A DNA stretch of 64,000 nucleotides from CAWDZK01 sp963807005 (lineage in GTDB: Bacteria > Actinomycetota > Actinomycetes > JACCUZ01). The stretch lies in assembly GCA_963807005.1 (NCBI GenBank), contig CAWDZK010000005.1, positions 62,001 to 126,000 on the forward strand. Direction: 5' to 3'. Position numbers and translations under genes: made by a program. This document shows, piece by piece, positions 17,765 to 26,791 of the stretch. The notes under the pieces were generated by a model, which worked only from the letters and a program-made list of their open reading frames with translations, had not been told where the DNA came from and did not search any database. Each line of letters begins with the position of its first letter. The stretch's first letter is position 1.

Positions 17765-18730
17765 TCAGCGCGAGCCGCGCAGCTGGGCGGCCGCCATCAC
17801 TGCGATGACGTCGTAGATCACGGTGGCGGCAGCCAGCGAGGTGACCTCGGCGTGGTCGTAGGGCGGGCTGACCTCCACGACGTCGGCGGCGACCAGCTGG
17901 TCGCCCGGCAGGGCGCGCAGCAGGGCGAGCAGCTCGCGCGACGTGAGGCCGCCCATCTCCGGTGTGCCGGTGCCCGGCGCGAAGGCCGGGTCGAGGACGT
18001 CGATGTCGACGGAGAGGTAGACGGGCGAGTCACCGGCCCGTTCCCGTACCCGGCCCACGACCTCCGCGACCCCGAGTGTGTCGATGTCAGCCGCGCGCAC
18101 GGTGGAGAAACCGAACCGGGCGTCGTCGACCAGGTCGGCCGCGTCGTAGAGCGGGCCGCGGATGCCGACGTGGGTCGACACGTCGGGCAGCAGCAGCCCC
18201 TCCTCGGCGGCCCGCCGGAAGACGGTGCCGTGGGTGCGCTCGGCGCCGAAGTAGGTGTCCCAGGTGTCCAGGTGCGCGTCGAGGTGGACGACGGCCACCG
18301 GGCCGTGGCTGCGGACGACCGCGCGCAACGCGGCGAGGGCGACGGTGTGGTCGCCGCCGATGGTCACCAGCCGCCGCCGGTCGCTCACCAGCTCGCCGGC
18401 GTGGCCGGCGATCTGGGCCAGCGCGTCGTCGATGTCGAACGGGTTGCACGGCACGTCGCCGGCGTCCACGGCCTGCAGCACGCGGAACGGCGAGACGTCG
18501 ACGTCCGGGTGGTAGGCCGGGCGGAGGTGCCGGGACGCCTGCCGGACGGCCGACGGCCCGAACCGGGCGCCGGGCCGGTAGGAGACCCCACCGTCGAACG
18601 GCGCGCCCAGGATCGCCACGTCGAAGTCGGTGACCTCGTCGACCCGCGGCAGCCGGGCGAAGGTCGAGGCGCCGGCGAACCGGGGTACCTGGGTGCCGTC
18701 GACCGGGCCGACGATCTCGGCAGGGTCCAT
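17765..18730 (-). CDS. speB: ureohydrolase, agmatinase-like
   Basis: The 321-aa member of the arginase/agmatinase superfamily hydrolyses a guanidino compound to an amine and urea. The binuclear Mn ligands are present in GGDHTVALA, HLDAHLDTWD and SVDIDVLDPAFAPGTGTPE, and GGLTSRELL is the agmatinase-type helix. I chose ATG 18730 because GAGGAG lies 6 nt upstream; ATG 18757 (MDTPPEE) is the alternative. It is the last gene of a four-gene unit with an NCS1 permease, a CodA-like deaminase and a NodB-fold hydrolase. The real substrate may therefore be a guanidino or ureido product of a nitrogen heterocycle rather than agmatine. Confidence 0.85.
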   Translation of the reverse strand: MDPAEIVGPVDGTQVPRFAGASTFARLPRVDEVTDFDVAILGAPFDGGVSYRPGARFGPSAVRQASRHLRPAYHPDVDVSPFRVLQAVDAGDVPCNPFDIDDALAQIAGHAGELVSDRRRLVTIGGDHTVALAALRAVVRSHGPVAVVHLDAHLDTWDTYFGAERTHGTVFRRAAEEGLLLPDVSTHVGIRGPLYDAADLVDDARFGFSTVRAADIDTLGVAEVVGRVRERAGDSPVYLSVDIDVLDPAFAPGTGTPEMGGLTSRELLALLRALPGDQLVAADVVEVSPPYDHAEVTSLAAATVIYDVIAVMAAAQLRGSR

Positions 18731-18771
18731 CGAGGTCTCCTCGGGCGGTGTGTCCATCGGTGTCCCGCGTG

Positions 18772-19668
18772 TCAGTCGGGGACCACGGGCTGCGGGAAGA
18801 CCCGGGGGGTCAGTCCGAGGGACCGTACGTGCGCGGCGATCTCGCCTGCGGGCGCGAGCCACAGGCCCGGCCGGGCCTGCATGTCCTCGACCAGCCGCTC
18901 CAGGGCCCTGGCCCGGGCCGGTCGGCCGGAGAGGAACGGGTGGTTGGTCAGCGCGAAGCAGCAGCCCTCGTCGTACATCGCGGCCAGGTCGGCCCGCCAC
19001 ATCGACAGCGCCTTCTCCGGGTCCTCGATCAGCCCGGAGCCGAACAGGTCCGGCAGGTACGCGTACTGCTCCCAGTCGTCCAGCGCCCAGTGCACCGGGA
19101 TCTCCACGATCGAACGCGCTCCGGGCCCGGGCCTCTCGGCGAGCTCGTAGGGCCGCTCGCCGTCCATCAGGCTGGAGTCGTAGAGGAACCCACGGTCCAG
19201 CAGCAGGCCAGGGGTGGCGTAGGTCGTCTCCCACATCGGGGCGCGGTATCCGACCGGTCGCGCGCCGGTGACCCGCTCCAGCGCGTCGAGCCCGCGGTCG
19301 AGCATGTCCCCCTCCTGACCGGGGGTCATGCCGGTCACCGCCTCGTGCAGGTAGCCGTGGTGGGCGATCTCGTGCCCCTCGTCGCGCACCCGGCGCAGCA
19401 GGTCCGGGTAGCGCTCGGCGGTGAACCCCGGGCAGAAGAACGTCGCGCGCACGCCGCGACGGGCCAGCAGCGCGAGGATCCGGGGCATGCCGGTCAACGG
19501 GCCGTACGCCTGGTGCGACATCACCGACAGCCGGGACGCGCTGGACGGCTGGATCGTCAGCACCACCGCCTCGGCGTCCATGTCGAAGCCGAGGGTCGCC
19601 GCGGCCTGGTGCCCGGCCGGCCACGACACCGGGGCGGCCTGGGTCGTCGCGTCGGTGGCCTCGGTCAC
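18772..19668 (-). CDS. NodB-fold (polysaccharide deacetylase/PuuE-like) hydrolase
   Basis: The 298-aa single-domain protein has the NodB homology motifs: GFDMDAE (Asp pair), EIAHHGYLHEAV (His pair) and GYRAPMWETT (RxPxW). It has no signal peptide, so it acts in the cytosol, which argues against a cell-wall substrate. Cytosolic members of this fold include the PuuE-type allantoinase that opens hydantoin-like rings, a role that fits an operon with a heterocycle permease and a deaminase. GTG 19668 overlaps the stop of the deaminase by 4 nt (GTGA). The ureohydrolase follows 41 bp downstream. The family is certain; the substrate is inferred from context only. Confidence 0.85.
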   Translation of the reverse strand: MTEATDATTQAAPVSWPAGHQAAATLGFDMDAEAVVLTIQPSSASRLSVMSHQAYGPLTGMPRILALLARRGVRATFFCPGFTAERYPDLLRRVRDEGHEIAHHGYLHEAVTGMTPGQEGDMLDRGLDALERVTGARPVGYRAPMWETTYATPGLLLDRGFLYDSSLMDGERPYELAERPGPGARSIVEIPVHWALDDWEQYAYLPDLFGSGLIEDPEKALSMWRADLAAMYDEGCCFALTNHPFLSGRPARARALERLVEDMQARPGLWLAPAGEIAAHVRSLGLTPRVFPQPVVPD

Positions 19669-21011
19669 GCGCCGGCCGTCCGGCGCAGGGCGGCGTCCCG
19701 CCAGGTGGCGCTGCCGGCGTCTGCGTCCCGGACGAAGTCGACCTCGCTGCGGTCACCGAGCCAGGTGAGCTGCACGACGGCCGGCGGCCGCTCCGCGACG
19801 ACCTTGCCGCCGGCCACGACCCACCGGGGAGCCACCTGGCGCCGCACCGCGTCGATCCGCGACGACGCGGGCAGCACCACCAGGTTCGCCGGCCGGCCGG
19901 GCACCAGGCCGTACCCGTCACCCAGACCGAGGACCCGGGCGCCCCGGCTGGACACCATCTCCACCGTCTCGGCGATCTCGTCCTGGCCGGTCAGCTGCGC
20001 CGCCACGACCCCGGTGTGGGCGAGCAGCATCGGGCTGCCCGTGCCCAGCGGGAACCACGGGTCCATGACGTCGTCGCTGCCGAAGGCGACGTTCACCCCG
20101 GCAGCGAGCATCTCCTTCACCCGGGTGAGCCCCCGGCGCTTGGGATAGTCGTCGAAGCGCCCCTGCAGCGCGAGGTTGACCATCGGGTTGCTCACCAGGT
20201 TGATGCCCGAGCGGACCAGCAGCCGCTCGAGCTTGTACGCGTAGGCGCCGTTGTAGCTGCCCATCGCGGTGGTGTGGCTCGCCGTCACCCGGTCGCGCAG
20301 CCCGGTGCGCAGGGCGAGGGTGGCCAGCACCTCGACGAAGCGCGACTGCTCGTCGTCGATCTCGTCGCAGTGCGCGTCCACCCCGCGGTCGTACCGGGCT
20401 GCGATGTCGACCGCGATCTCGAGTGACCGCACGCCGTCCTCGCGGGTGTCCTCGAAGTGCGGGATGGCGCCCACCACGTCGGCGCCACGCCGCACCGCCT
20501 CCTCCAGCAGCTCCGCACCCCGCGGAAAGGACACGATGCCCTCCTGCGGGAACGCGACGACCTGCAGGACGAGCACGTCGCGCACCCGGTCGCGCAGCTC
20601 CAGCAGGGCGTCCAGCGCGGTGAGGTCGGGGTCGGTGACGTCGCAGTGGCTGCGCACGAACAGCACACCCTGGGACGCCTGCCAGCGCAGCACCTGCTCG
20701 GCCCGGGCGATCACGTCATCGCGGGTGACGCTCGGCTTGCGCTCGGCCCAGACCGCTATGCCCTCCCAGAGCGTGCCGGAACGGTTCCAGCGCGGCTCGC
20801 CCGCGGTCAGGGTCGCGTCGAGGTGGATGTGCGGCTCGACGAACGGCGCCCGGACGAGCCCGCCCGCGGCATCGATCTCGACGTCCGCGACCTGCTCGGG
20901 CGCGCTGCTGGAGTGCGGCTCGACCGCCGACACGACCCGGTCCTCGACGAGCAGGTCGACGAGGTCGCCGTCGTCCTCCAGGCGTGCGCGCCGGACCCGG
21001 AGCCGGGTCAA
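19665..21011 (-). CDS. codA: cytosine deaminase-like amidohydrolase
   Basis: The 448-aa protein closely follows the CodA pattern: VEPHIHLDATL (H61 and H63 metal ligands), DAHCDEIDDEQSRF, ASHTTAMGSYNGAY, QGRFDDYPKRRGLTRVKEML and FGSDDVMDPWFPLGTG. The metal Asp is kept, but the preceding His of the usual GHDD is Ser here, and the residue after SHTTAM is Gly. Both changes lie near the active site and may signal a substrate other than cytosine (creatinine, isocytosine and related rings are known for the superfamily). No ATG fits: TTG 21011 overlaps the permease stop in a 4-nt TTGA, which sets the start. It ends in the 4-nt overlap with the NodB-fold gene. Confidence 0.85.
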   Translation of the reverse strand: MTRLRVRRARLEDDGDLVDLLVEDRVVSAVEPHSSSAPEQVADVEIDAAGGLVRAPFVEPHIHLDATLTAGEPRWNRSGTLWEGIAVWAERKPSVTRDDVIARAEQVLRWQASQGVLFVRSHCDVTDPDLTALDALLELRDRVRDVLVLQVVAFPQEGIVSFPRGAELLEEAVRRGADVVGAIPHFEDTREDGVRSLEIAVDIAARYDRGVDAHCDEIDDEQSRFVEVLATLALRTGLRDRVTASHTTAMGSYNGAYAYKLERLLVRSGINLVSNPMVNLALQGRFDDYPKRRGLTRVKEMLAAGVNVAFGSDDVMDPWFPLGTGSPMLLAHTGVVAAQLTGQDEIAETVEMVSSRGARVLGLGDGYGLVPGRPANLVVLPASSRIDAVRRQVAPRWVVAGGKVVAERPPAVVQLTWLGDRSEVDFVRDADAGSATWRDAALRRTAGA

Positions 21012-22456
21012 GCGCGGGCGTTCGGCTGCGGGGACACCACCGGGTCGAGGTCGGCACGCCGCCGGGAGGCCAGTGCGGCGTAGACCACCGCGGCGGTCAG
21101 CGAGCCGGCCAGCCACGACAGGTCGACGTTCCCGAGCGCCTTGGCGCCAGGCCCCTGCAGCGCGGACGGGATGCCGAACTCGAAGTACCAGGTGGCGAAG
21201 ATCCCCACCACGAACGCGATGATCGCGTCCCACCGGAAGTCGCCGAGCCGGGACGTGCCGGGCGGGTCGTACAGGGCGGGGACGTCGATCCGCTGGCGGC
21301 TCACCCAGTAGTAGTGCACCAGCATGACGGCCCCCCACGGCGCGACCCAGGTGACCATGCTGGCCAGCCAGCCGTCGAGCGAGGCGGCGAAGTTGTCCTG
21401 GAAGACCAGCCAGATCGTGAACAACGTGGCGAGCACTCCGACGACGTACGCGACGACCTTCCGGTCGACCCGGATGTCCAGGGTCAGTGCGCAGACCGAC
21501 GCGCTGTAGATGTTGAGGATGTTGGTGGCGATCGGACCGTGCAGGACCAGCAGCAGGACAGGGATGGCGAGCGCGCCGAAGGAGTTGACGATGAGCTGTC
21601 CGGGGTCGACCTCCTGGCTGACTGTCGCCAGCGTGGCCCCCAGGACGCCCAGCCACACCACCGGGATGAACTGGCCCAGCACGCTGGCCGCGAACAGCCG
21701 CGGCGCCGGCATGCTGCGCGGCACGAACCGGGAGTAGTCCGAGGCGTAGGCGAACCAGGAGATGCCCCAGCCGATGCCGATGGCGGTCATGATCGTGCTC
21801 ATCGCGCTGAGCCGCTCGGTGCCGGCCAGGCCGCTCCCGGCGTAGCTCCAGTCGACGTCCACCTTGGTCCAGGCGACCACCGTCATGAACGCGAGCACGA
21901 CCAGGGTGACCGGCACGGTGTACTTCTCGAAGGTCGCGATCGCGCGGAAGCCGTAGGCGGCGATCAGCACCTGCAGGGTCATGATGGCCAGCACGGTGAC
22001 GACCTTGAGGCCGCGACCGCCGCCGATGCCGATCTTGTCGAACAGGCTGGTGACCAGCTCCAGCACGATCCAGGTGTTGATCGCGCACCAGCCGGTGGCG
22101 ATGACGAACTGGAACGCCGTCGGCAGGTACGCGCCGCGCCGGCCGAACGCGCTGCGGCTGAGCACCATCTGGGAGACGCCGGTGCGCTGACCCATCAGCA
22201 CGAAGAAGCCGAAGGTGGCCATGCCGATCAGGTTGCCGAGGACCAGGACGAGGATCACGTCGGCGAGGGACAGGCCCAGCACGATGCCGAGGGCGCCGAG
22301 GACCCAGTTGATGGGTGCGATGTTGGCGCCGGCCCAGATCCAGAACTGGTGGGCCGCCGTGGACGAGCGGGCCTCGTCGGGCACCGGCTGCAGGCTGTGC
22401 TCGCCCTCCCAGGGCTCGAGCCCGGCGTGATCGTGCGAGGGAGCGGTCGTGGCCAC
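21008..22456 (-). CDS. NCS1-family nucleobase/hydantoin permease
   Basis: The 482-aa protein has about twelve transmembrane helices in the NCS1 (purine-cytosine permease) pattern: an N-terminal WIWAGANIAPINWVLG, NTWIVLELVTSLFDK, and GWGISWFAYASDYSRFVP, which matches the conserved sodium and substrate site region. NCS1 proteins import cytosine, allantoin, hydantoins or related heterocycles. GTG 22456 (VATTAPSHDH) is chosen because GGAGG stands 4 nt before it. It heads a four-gene transcript opposite the pucR gene, and a 9-bp leader hairpin lies just upstream. Confidence 0.88.
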   Translation of the reverse strand: MATTAPSHDHAGLEPWEGEHSLQPVPDEARSSTAAHQFWIWAGANIAPINWVLGALGIVLGLSLADVILVLVLGNLIGMATFGFFVLMGQRTGVSQMVLSRSAFGRRGAYLPTAFQFVIATGWCAINTWIVLELVTSLFDKIGIGGGRGLKVVTVLAIMTLQVLIAAYGFRAIATFEKYTVPVTLVVLAFMTVVAWTKVDVDWSYAGSGLAGTERLSAMSTIMTAIGIGWGISWFAYASDYSRFVPRSMPAPRLFAASVLGQFIPVVWLGVLGATLATVSQEVDPGQLIVNSFGALAIPVLLLVLHGPIATNILNIYSASVCALTLDIRVDRKVVAYVVGVLATLFTIWLVFQDNFAASLDGWLASMVTWVAPWGAVMLVHYYWVSRQRIDVPALYDPPGTSRLGDFRWDAIIAFVVGIFATWYFEFGIPSALQGPGAKALGNVDLSWLAGSLTAAVVYAALASRRRADLDPVVSPQPNARA

Positions 22457-22472
22457 GGGACCTCCAGGCGGT

Positions 22473-22500
22473 GGGCGGCTCGTGACGGGATGAGCCGCCC
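22473..22500 (-). promoter_or_regulatory. leader hairpin or operator before the permease operon
   Basis: GGGCGGCTC (22473-22481) and its exact complement GAGCCGCCC (22492-22500) flank a 10-nt spacer. It ends 17 bp before the permease GTG and just upstream of its GGAGG, so as RNA it could block ribosome access and as DNA it could bind PucR. Function is inferred. Confidence 0.45.
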
Positions 22501-22617
22501 GCAGCCTGGCGCGCGCCATCGGGCTGCGCAACAGACACAACGACCGCAATACTGCATCCCTCGATGGACGGTGCGTCCGGTGTCGGGCCGGACCGACCTG
22601 CCGAGGAGGGGACCGGC

Positions 22618-24087
22618 GTGGCGCTGACCCTGGCCGACGTGCTGGCCTCGCCCGCGCTCCAGCACTCCCGCCCCCTGCTGCTCGCGGGCGACCCGGCGAC
22701 GCGCACCGTGCGGTGGGTCCACAGCAGCGAGATCTACGACATCGCCCGGCTGCTGCGCGGCGGCGAGCTGCTGCTCACGACCGGTCTGGGGCTGGAGCGC
22801 TCCAGCGACGAGCAGCGCCGGGCCTACGTCCGGGCGCTGGCCGCGAAGCAGATCGCCGGCCTGGCGCTCGAGCTGTCCGACAGCTTCTCGCAGGTGCCCG
22901 AGGACATGATCGACGAGGCCCGCCGGCTGGACCTGCCGTTCATCGTGCTGCGCGACGTGTACCCGTTCGTGGAGGTCACCGAGCAGGTCAACAGCGCGAT
23001 CCTGGACTCCTCGATCACCCGGCTGCGGCACGCGGACGAGGTCGGGCGGGCGCTGTCCCTGGTCCTCGCCGAGCGTGGCGGGCTGGACCTGCTGACCTCG
23101 ACCCTGGCCGACCTCGTGGGCCGGCCGGTGGTGCTCGTCGACTCGACCGGCGCGGTCCTCGCGGCCGCCGCGGACGAGCCGCAGGAGGTGCTCGACGCTC
23201 CTGCGGCCACCGGAACGGTGACCGCGGACGGCATCCTGCTCGCCGGCCTGGTGATCGGGCCGGGGACCTCCGGCGACGACCTCCTGCAGGCCGCCGTGGA
23301 GCGGGCACCGGAGATCTTCGCCCTGGCCGTGCTGCGCGACCGGCAACGGCCGCTGCTCTCCGGGCGGGACCGGCGCGACCTGCTCGCGCGCCTGCTCACT
23401 CCCGGCGCCGAGGACCCGTTGGCGCTGGAGGCCCATGCGGGTGCCTCCGGCATCCCCCACGACGCGCGCTGGTCCGGCCTGGCCATCGGGGCGACCGAGC
23501 GTGGCCGGGGGCTGGCGCTGGCGCAGGACGTGGCCCGCCGTACCGGCCTGCGGCTGATGGCGGCCGAGGTGGAGGACACGACGTACGCGCTGGTCGCCGT
23601 ACTGGGCAGCGACCAGCACGCGGCCATGGAGGCGGTACGGACCGCTCTCGGCTCGGTGGCGACCCCGGTGACCGCCGTCGGACCGGTGCAGCCGGCGTCC
23701 TCGGCCGGGCGGAGCCTCCGCTCGGCCGCGCAGGTGCTGACCCTCGGCGTCGATGACCCGGCCGGGCGGCGCCCGCTGGTCGCAGCCGACCTCGTGGTCG
23801 AACGACTCCTCGCGGCCGTCGGCGACCGGCGGCACCTCGCCGACCTGGTCGAGGAGCAGCTCGGCAGCCTGCTGCACGCCGCCCGGGCCGAGACCCTGCT
23901 GCGGACGTTGGAGGCCTACCTCGACAGCGGGTGCAGCAAGGCGGCCACCGCCCGGGTGCTGCACCTGCGCCGGCAGTCGGTGCACCAGCGGCTCACCCGG
24001 ATCACCGCGCTGCTCGACCGGGACCTTGCCGACCCACGGCAGCAGACCGCGCTGCGGCTGGCGCTGGCCGCCCGCCGACTGAGCTGA
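22618..24087 (+). CDS. PucR-family transcriptional regulator
   Basis: The 489-aa cytosolic regulator has an N-terminal PucR domain (VALTLADVLASPALQHSRPLLLAG, about residues 1-125), a middle GGDEF-like CdaR region, and a C-terminal PucR-type helix-turn-helix (CSKAATARVLHLRRQSVHQRL). PucR proteins sense purine or other nitrogen catabolites and activate degradation genes. GTG 22618 is chosen over ATG 22564 because of a strong GAGGAGGGG six nt before it. It is divergent from the permease-deaminase-hydrolase-ureohydrolase operon, which is therefore its likely target. Confidence 0.87.
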   Translation: MALTLADVLASPALQHSRPLLLAGDPATRTVRWVHSSEIYDIARLLRGGELLLTTGLGLERSSDEQRRAYVRALAAKQIAGLALELSDSFSQVPEDMIDEARRLDLPFIVLRDVYPFVEVTEQVNSAILDSSITRLRHADEVGRALSLVLAERGGLDLLTSTLADLVGRPVVLVDSTGAVLAAAADEPQEVLDAPAATGTVTADGILLAGLVIGPGTSGDDLLQAAVERAPEIFALAVLRDRQRPLLSGRDRRDLLARLLTPGAEDPLALEAHAGASGIPHDARWSGLAIGATERGRGLALAQDVARRTGLRLMAAEVEDTTYALVAVLGSDQHAAMEAVRTALGSVATPVTAVGPVQPASSAGRSLRSAAQVLTLGVDDPAGRRPLVAADLVVERLLAAVGDRRHLADLVEEQLGSLLHAARAETLLRTLEAYLDSGCSKAATARVLHLRRQSVHQRLTRITALLDRDLADPRQQTALRLALAARRLS

Positions 24088-24113
24088 CCGGGGGGGTCAC
24101 CGCGGAGAGGTGG

Positions 24114-25055
24114 TCATCCCCGCCCGCTGGTGCCGCGGGCCCGATCGGGCTTGACCCGGCGGTTGCTGACGGCGTCGTGCGTGGCCTCCAGCGCTGCTCG
24201 GGTCTCCGCGCCGGTCTGCTGGGCCACGCCGACGAACATGAAGTCGACCAGCGTGAGCTGCGCGAGCCGGCTGGCCATGGCGCCGCTGCGGTACGTCGTC
24301 TCGCGCACGGCGGTGGTCAGGACGTGGTCCGCCACGTCGACGATGGGAGCGCGCGGGAAGTTCGTGACGGCCACCGTGGTCGCTCCGCTCCGGCGGGCCT
24401 GGGCGAGTGCGTCGATGGTGTCGGAGGTGACCCCGGTGTGCGAGATGCCGATCGCCACATCCCCTGGCCGGAGCAGCGCGGCGCTGGTCAGCGCGACATG
24501 GGTGTCGGACCAGGCGAACGCGATCCGACCGATGCGGTGCAGCTTCTGTTGCAAGTCCATCGCCACGAAGGCGCTGGCGCCCACCCCGTAGACGTCGATG
24601 CGTCCGGCGGAGACCAGCGCGTCGACGACGGCCTGCAGGGCTGCGGCGTCCAGCTGCGCGGCAGTCTCCTCGACCGCCCGGGCGTCGGCGAAGGCGATCT
24701 TCTCCACGACCGTCGCCAGGTCGTCCCCCGGACTGATGTCGCTGCCGACCACCCGGGCGCCGGTGTCGGTGCGACCGGACTCGGTGGCCAGCGTCAGGCG
24801 CAGCTGCGGGTAGCCGGCCAGGCCCAGGGTCCGGCAGAACCGGACGACGGTGGTCTCCGAGGTGTCACACCGTTGGGCCAGCTCGGTGATGGTGCTGTCG
24901 GCGACGCCGCGCGGGTCGTCGAGGACCTGCCTGGCGACCCGCATCTCCGACCGGGACAGCGACGGCAGGATCGCTCGAAGCCGTACGGCGAGCGAGGTGA
25001 CCCCAGGTCGGTCGCCCGCCGGTGCGGTGGCATCAACTTTCGCCTTGGCGGACAC
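24114..25055 (-). CDS. RpiR/MurR-family transcriptional regulator (HTH + SIS)
   Basis: The 313-aa protein has an N-terminal RpiR-type helix-turn-helix (about residues 20-95, TITELAQRCDTSETTVVRF) and a C-terminal SIS phosphosugar-sensing domain (about 135-270, GRIDVYGVGASAFVAMDLQ). In Bacillus and E. coli MurR regulators of this type sense MurNAc-6-phosphate. It stands at the end of the murein-sugar cluster beside amiE, namZ and nagZ. The GTG at 25055 coincides with the predicted transcription start of a TTGACC-17-TAACTT promoter, so the message looks leaderless. The same box stands before nagZ, so this protein probably controls both. Confidence 0.87.
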   Translation of the reverse strand: MSAKAKVDATAPAGDRPGVTSLAVRLRAILPSLSRSEMRVARQVLDDPRGVADSTITELAQRCDTSETTVVRFCRTLGLAGYPQLRLTLATESGRTDTGARVVGSDISPGDDLATVVEKIAFADARAVEETAAQLDAAALQAVVDALVSAGRIDVYGVGASAFVAMDLQQKLHRIGRIAFAWSDTHVALTSAALLRPGDVAIGISHTGVTSDTIDALAQARRSGATTVAVTNFPRAPIVDVADHVLTTAVRETTYRSGAMASRLAQLTLVDFMFVGVAQQTGAETRAALEATHDAVSNRRVKPDRARGTSGRG

Positions 25056-25090
25056 GTGGGAAAGTTACGTGCGCGGGCCCGCGTGGTCAA
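25055..25090 (-). promoter_or_regulatory. promoter of the RpiR/MurR-type regulator, leaderless
   Basis: On the minus strand TTGACC (25090-25085) and TAACTT (25067-25062) are 17 bp apart, which puts the start at about 25055, the first base of the GTG codon. The -10 lies in GTAACTTTC, repeated in the nagZ promoter. CACGT/ACGTG half-sites (25053-25057 and 25067-25071) bracket it. Confidence 0.7.
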
Positions 25091-25111
25091 CCAGTCGGCC
25101 GCCGCGGCACC

Positions 25112-26791
25112 TCAGGTCGACGAGGGCGACCAGCCCACCGGCCGTACTGCTGCGGCGTCCCGCTTGCGGGAGTCGTCGAAGACCGTGCGTCCCCGGGTGG
25201 TCACGTGGATGCCGTCGACGTACACGCCGCGGCCCTGGTACAGGGCGTCTGAGGTGTATCGCCACCGGAGGGACACCCGGCCGGTGAGGGCGTCCAGCTC
25301 GACGGCCTGCCGTCCCCACCTCTTGCCGGACCAGCCGGACCAGTGCGCCAGCTCGTGCCAGGTGCTGCCGCCGTCCGTCGACGCCTCGAGCGCCACCAGG
25401 TCGGCGGGCTCGGTGTCGTACCACAGGTCGAACGTCAGGCGGGAGGGCTGCGCGTCCAGCCGCAGCGGCACCGTCAGGGTCGCGGTGCGCGCGTCCCCGA
25501 CGCCGGAGAACCACGCCGTGCGACCGTCCCGCGGCCGCACCGGCAGCGCCAGCGCAAGGTCGCGTGCGACCGCTCGCCTGGCCGGGTTGTTGCTCCCCCA
25601 GCTGCGGCTGGGGTGCACCCGGTTCGTGAGCAGGATGACGAAGGACCGGGTCGCCCGGTCGATGACGATCGAGGTGCCGGTGTAGCCGGTGTGCCCCGCC
25701 GTCTCCGGCGATGACAGGCCGTCCATGTACCACCGCTGGTCGAGCTCGAAGCCGAGCCCGTGGGAGTTCCCGGGGAACGCCGCGTTCTCGTTCTGCAGGA
25801 GCGCCTCGACGGAGGACCTGCGCAGGATCCGGGTCCGGCCGTACGACCCGCCGTTGATGATGGTCTGCGCCAGCACGGCCAGGTCGTCCGCCGTCGAGAA
25901 GACCCCGGCGTGCCCGGCGACTCCGCCCAACGACCAGGCGTTCTCGTCGTGCACGCTGCCGCGCACCATGCCCCGGTCCGGCGAGGTCTGGTACTCGGTG
26001 GCCGCGACCCGGTCCAGCCGCGACGCGGGCGGGTTGTACCCGGTGTCCCGCAGGTGCAGCGGACCGGTGATCCGGTCGTGCACCACCCGGTCCAGCGGCG
26101 CACCGGCCGCGAGCTCCACCAGCTTCCCGGCCGTGATCATGTTGAGGTCGGAGTAGAGGTAGGCCTGGCCGGGCGCGGTCACCGGCTTCGCCTCGTAGAC
26201 GGCCTGGATGCGCTCCTCCGGTGTGGGCCGGCTGCTCCAGAGCGGCAGCCAGGCCGGCAGGCCCGAGGTGTGCGTGAGCAGCTGGCGCACGGTCACGGCT
26301 TCCTTGCCGTTGACGGCGAACGCCGGGAGGTAGGACGCCACCGTGCGGTCCAGGTCGATCCTCCCCGCCTCGACCTGCTGCACCAGCGCGATCGAGGTGA
26401 ACAGCTTCGAGACCGACGCGAGGTCGAAGATCGTGTCGGTCCGGGCCGGGACCCACTCCTCCCTCGGCAGCTCGGTGCCGGAGCCGTCGGCGTAGCGCAG
26501 CGCGTAGCCCGCGGCCGCCCGCTGCACCACGTAGCCGTCGTGACCGGCGAGCACCACTCCACCGGCGTAGAGCGGCCGCGTCGGCGACGGCGCGAGGAAC
26601 GACCGCAGGTCCGTCGCCATCCGCTCGACGGGCGCCGCCACGAGACCTGCCTGTCGCGGCGTGCCGGCCCGCAGCACCGTCGACGACCTCTCGCCCGCCC
26701 CCGATGCCGTCGCGGACGTGAGCGTCGTCGATGCCGCGACCAGCGCCGCGGCGGCGAGCAGGGCGGCCCACCGGCGACCGCCGGGCGTCAT
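25112..26791 (-). CDS. amiE: secreted serine beta-lactamase-family amidase (AmiE-like)
   Basis: The 559-aa protein has a signal peptide (residues 1-32) and then a class C beta-lactamase/serine-hydrolase domain: the SVSK nucleophile motif at 126-129, YSDLNM as the second catalytic motif, and HTGYTGTS. A C-terminal beta-sandwich of about 150 residues (AWFSGVGDARTATLTV to the end) may bind substrate. Bacillus AmiE, in the same gene order beside nagZ and namZ, removes peptides from MurNAc. Here too the gene is third after nagZ and namZ and overlaps the namZ stop by 4 nt (ATGA). A D-aminopeptidase or esterase activity is possible. Confidence 0.8.
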   Translation of the reverse strand: MTPGGRRWAALLAAAALVAASTTLTSATASGAGERSSTVLRAGTPRQAGLVAAPVERMATDLRSFLAPSPTRPLYAGGVVLAGHDGYVVQRAAAGYALRYADGSGTELPREEWVPARTDTIFDLASVSKLFTSIALVQQVEAGRIDLDRTVASYLPAFAVNGKEAVTVRQLLTHTSGLPAWLPLWSSRPTPEERIQAVYEAKPVTAPGQAYLYSDLNMITAGKLVELAAGAPLDRVVHDRITGPLHLRDTGYNPPASRLDRVAATEYQTSPDRGMVRGSVHDENAWSLGGVAGHAGVFSTADDLAVLAQTIINGGSYGRTRILRRSSVEALLQNENAAFPGNSHGLGFELDQRWYMDGLSSPETAGHTGYTGTSIVIDRATRSFVILLTNRVHPSRSWGSNNPARRAVARDLALALPVRPRDGRTAWFSGVGDARTATLTVPLRLDAQPSRLTFDLWYDTEPADLVALEASTDGGSTWHELAHWSGWSGKRWGRQAVELDALTGRVSLRWRYTSDALYQGRGVYVDGIHVTTRGRTVFDDSRKRDAAAVRPVGWSPSST

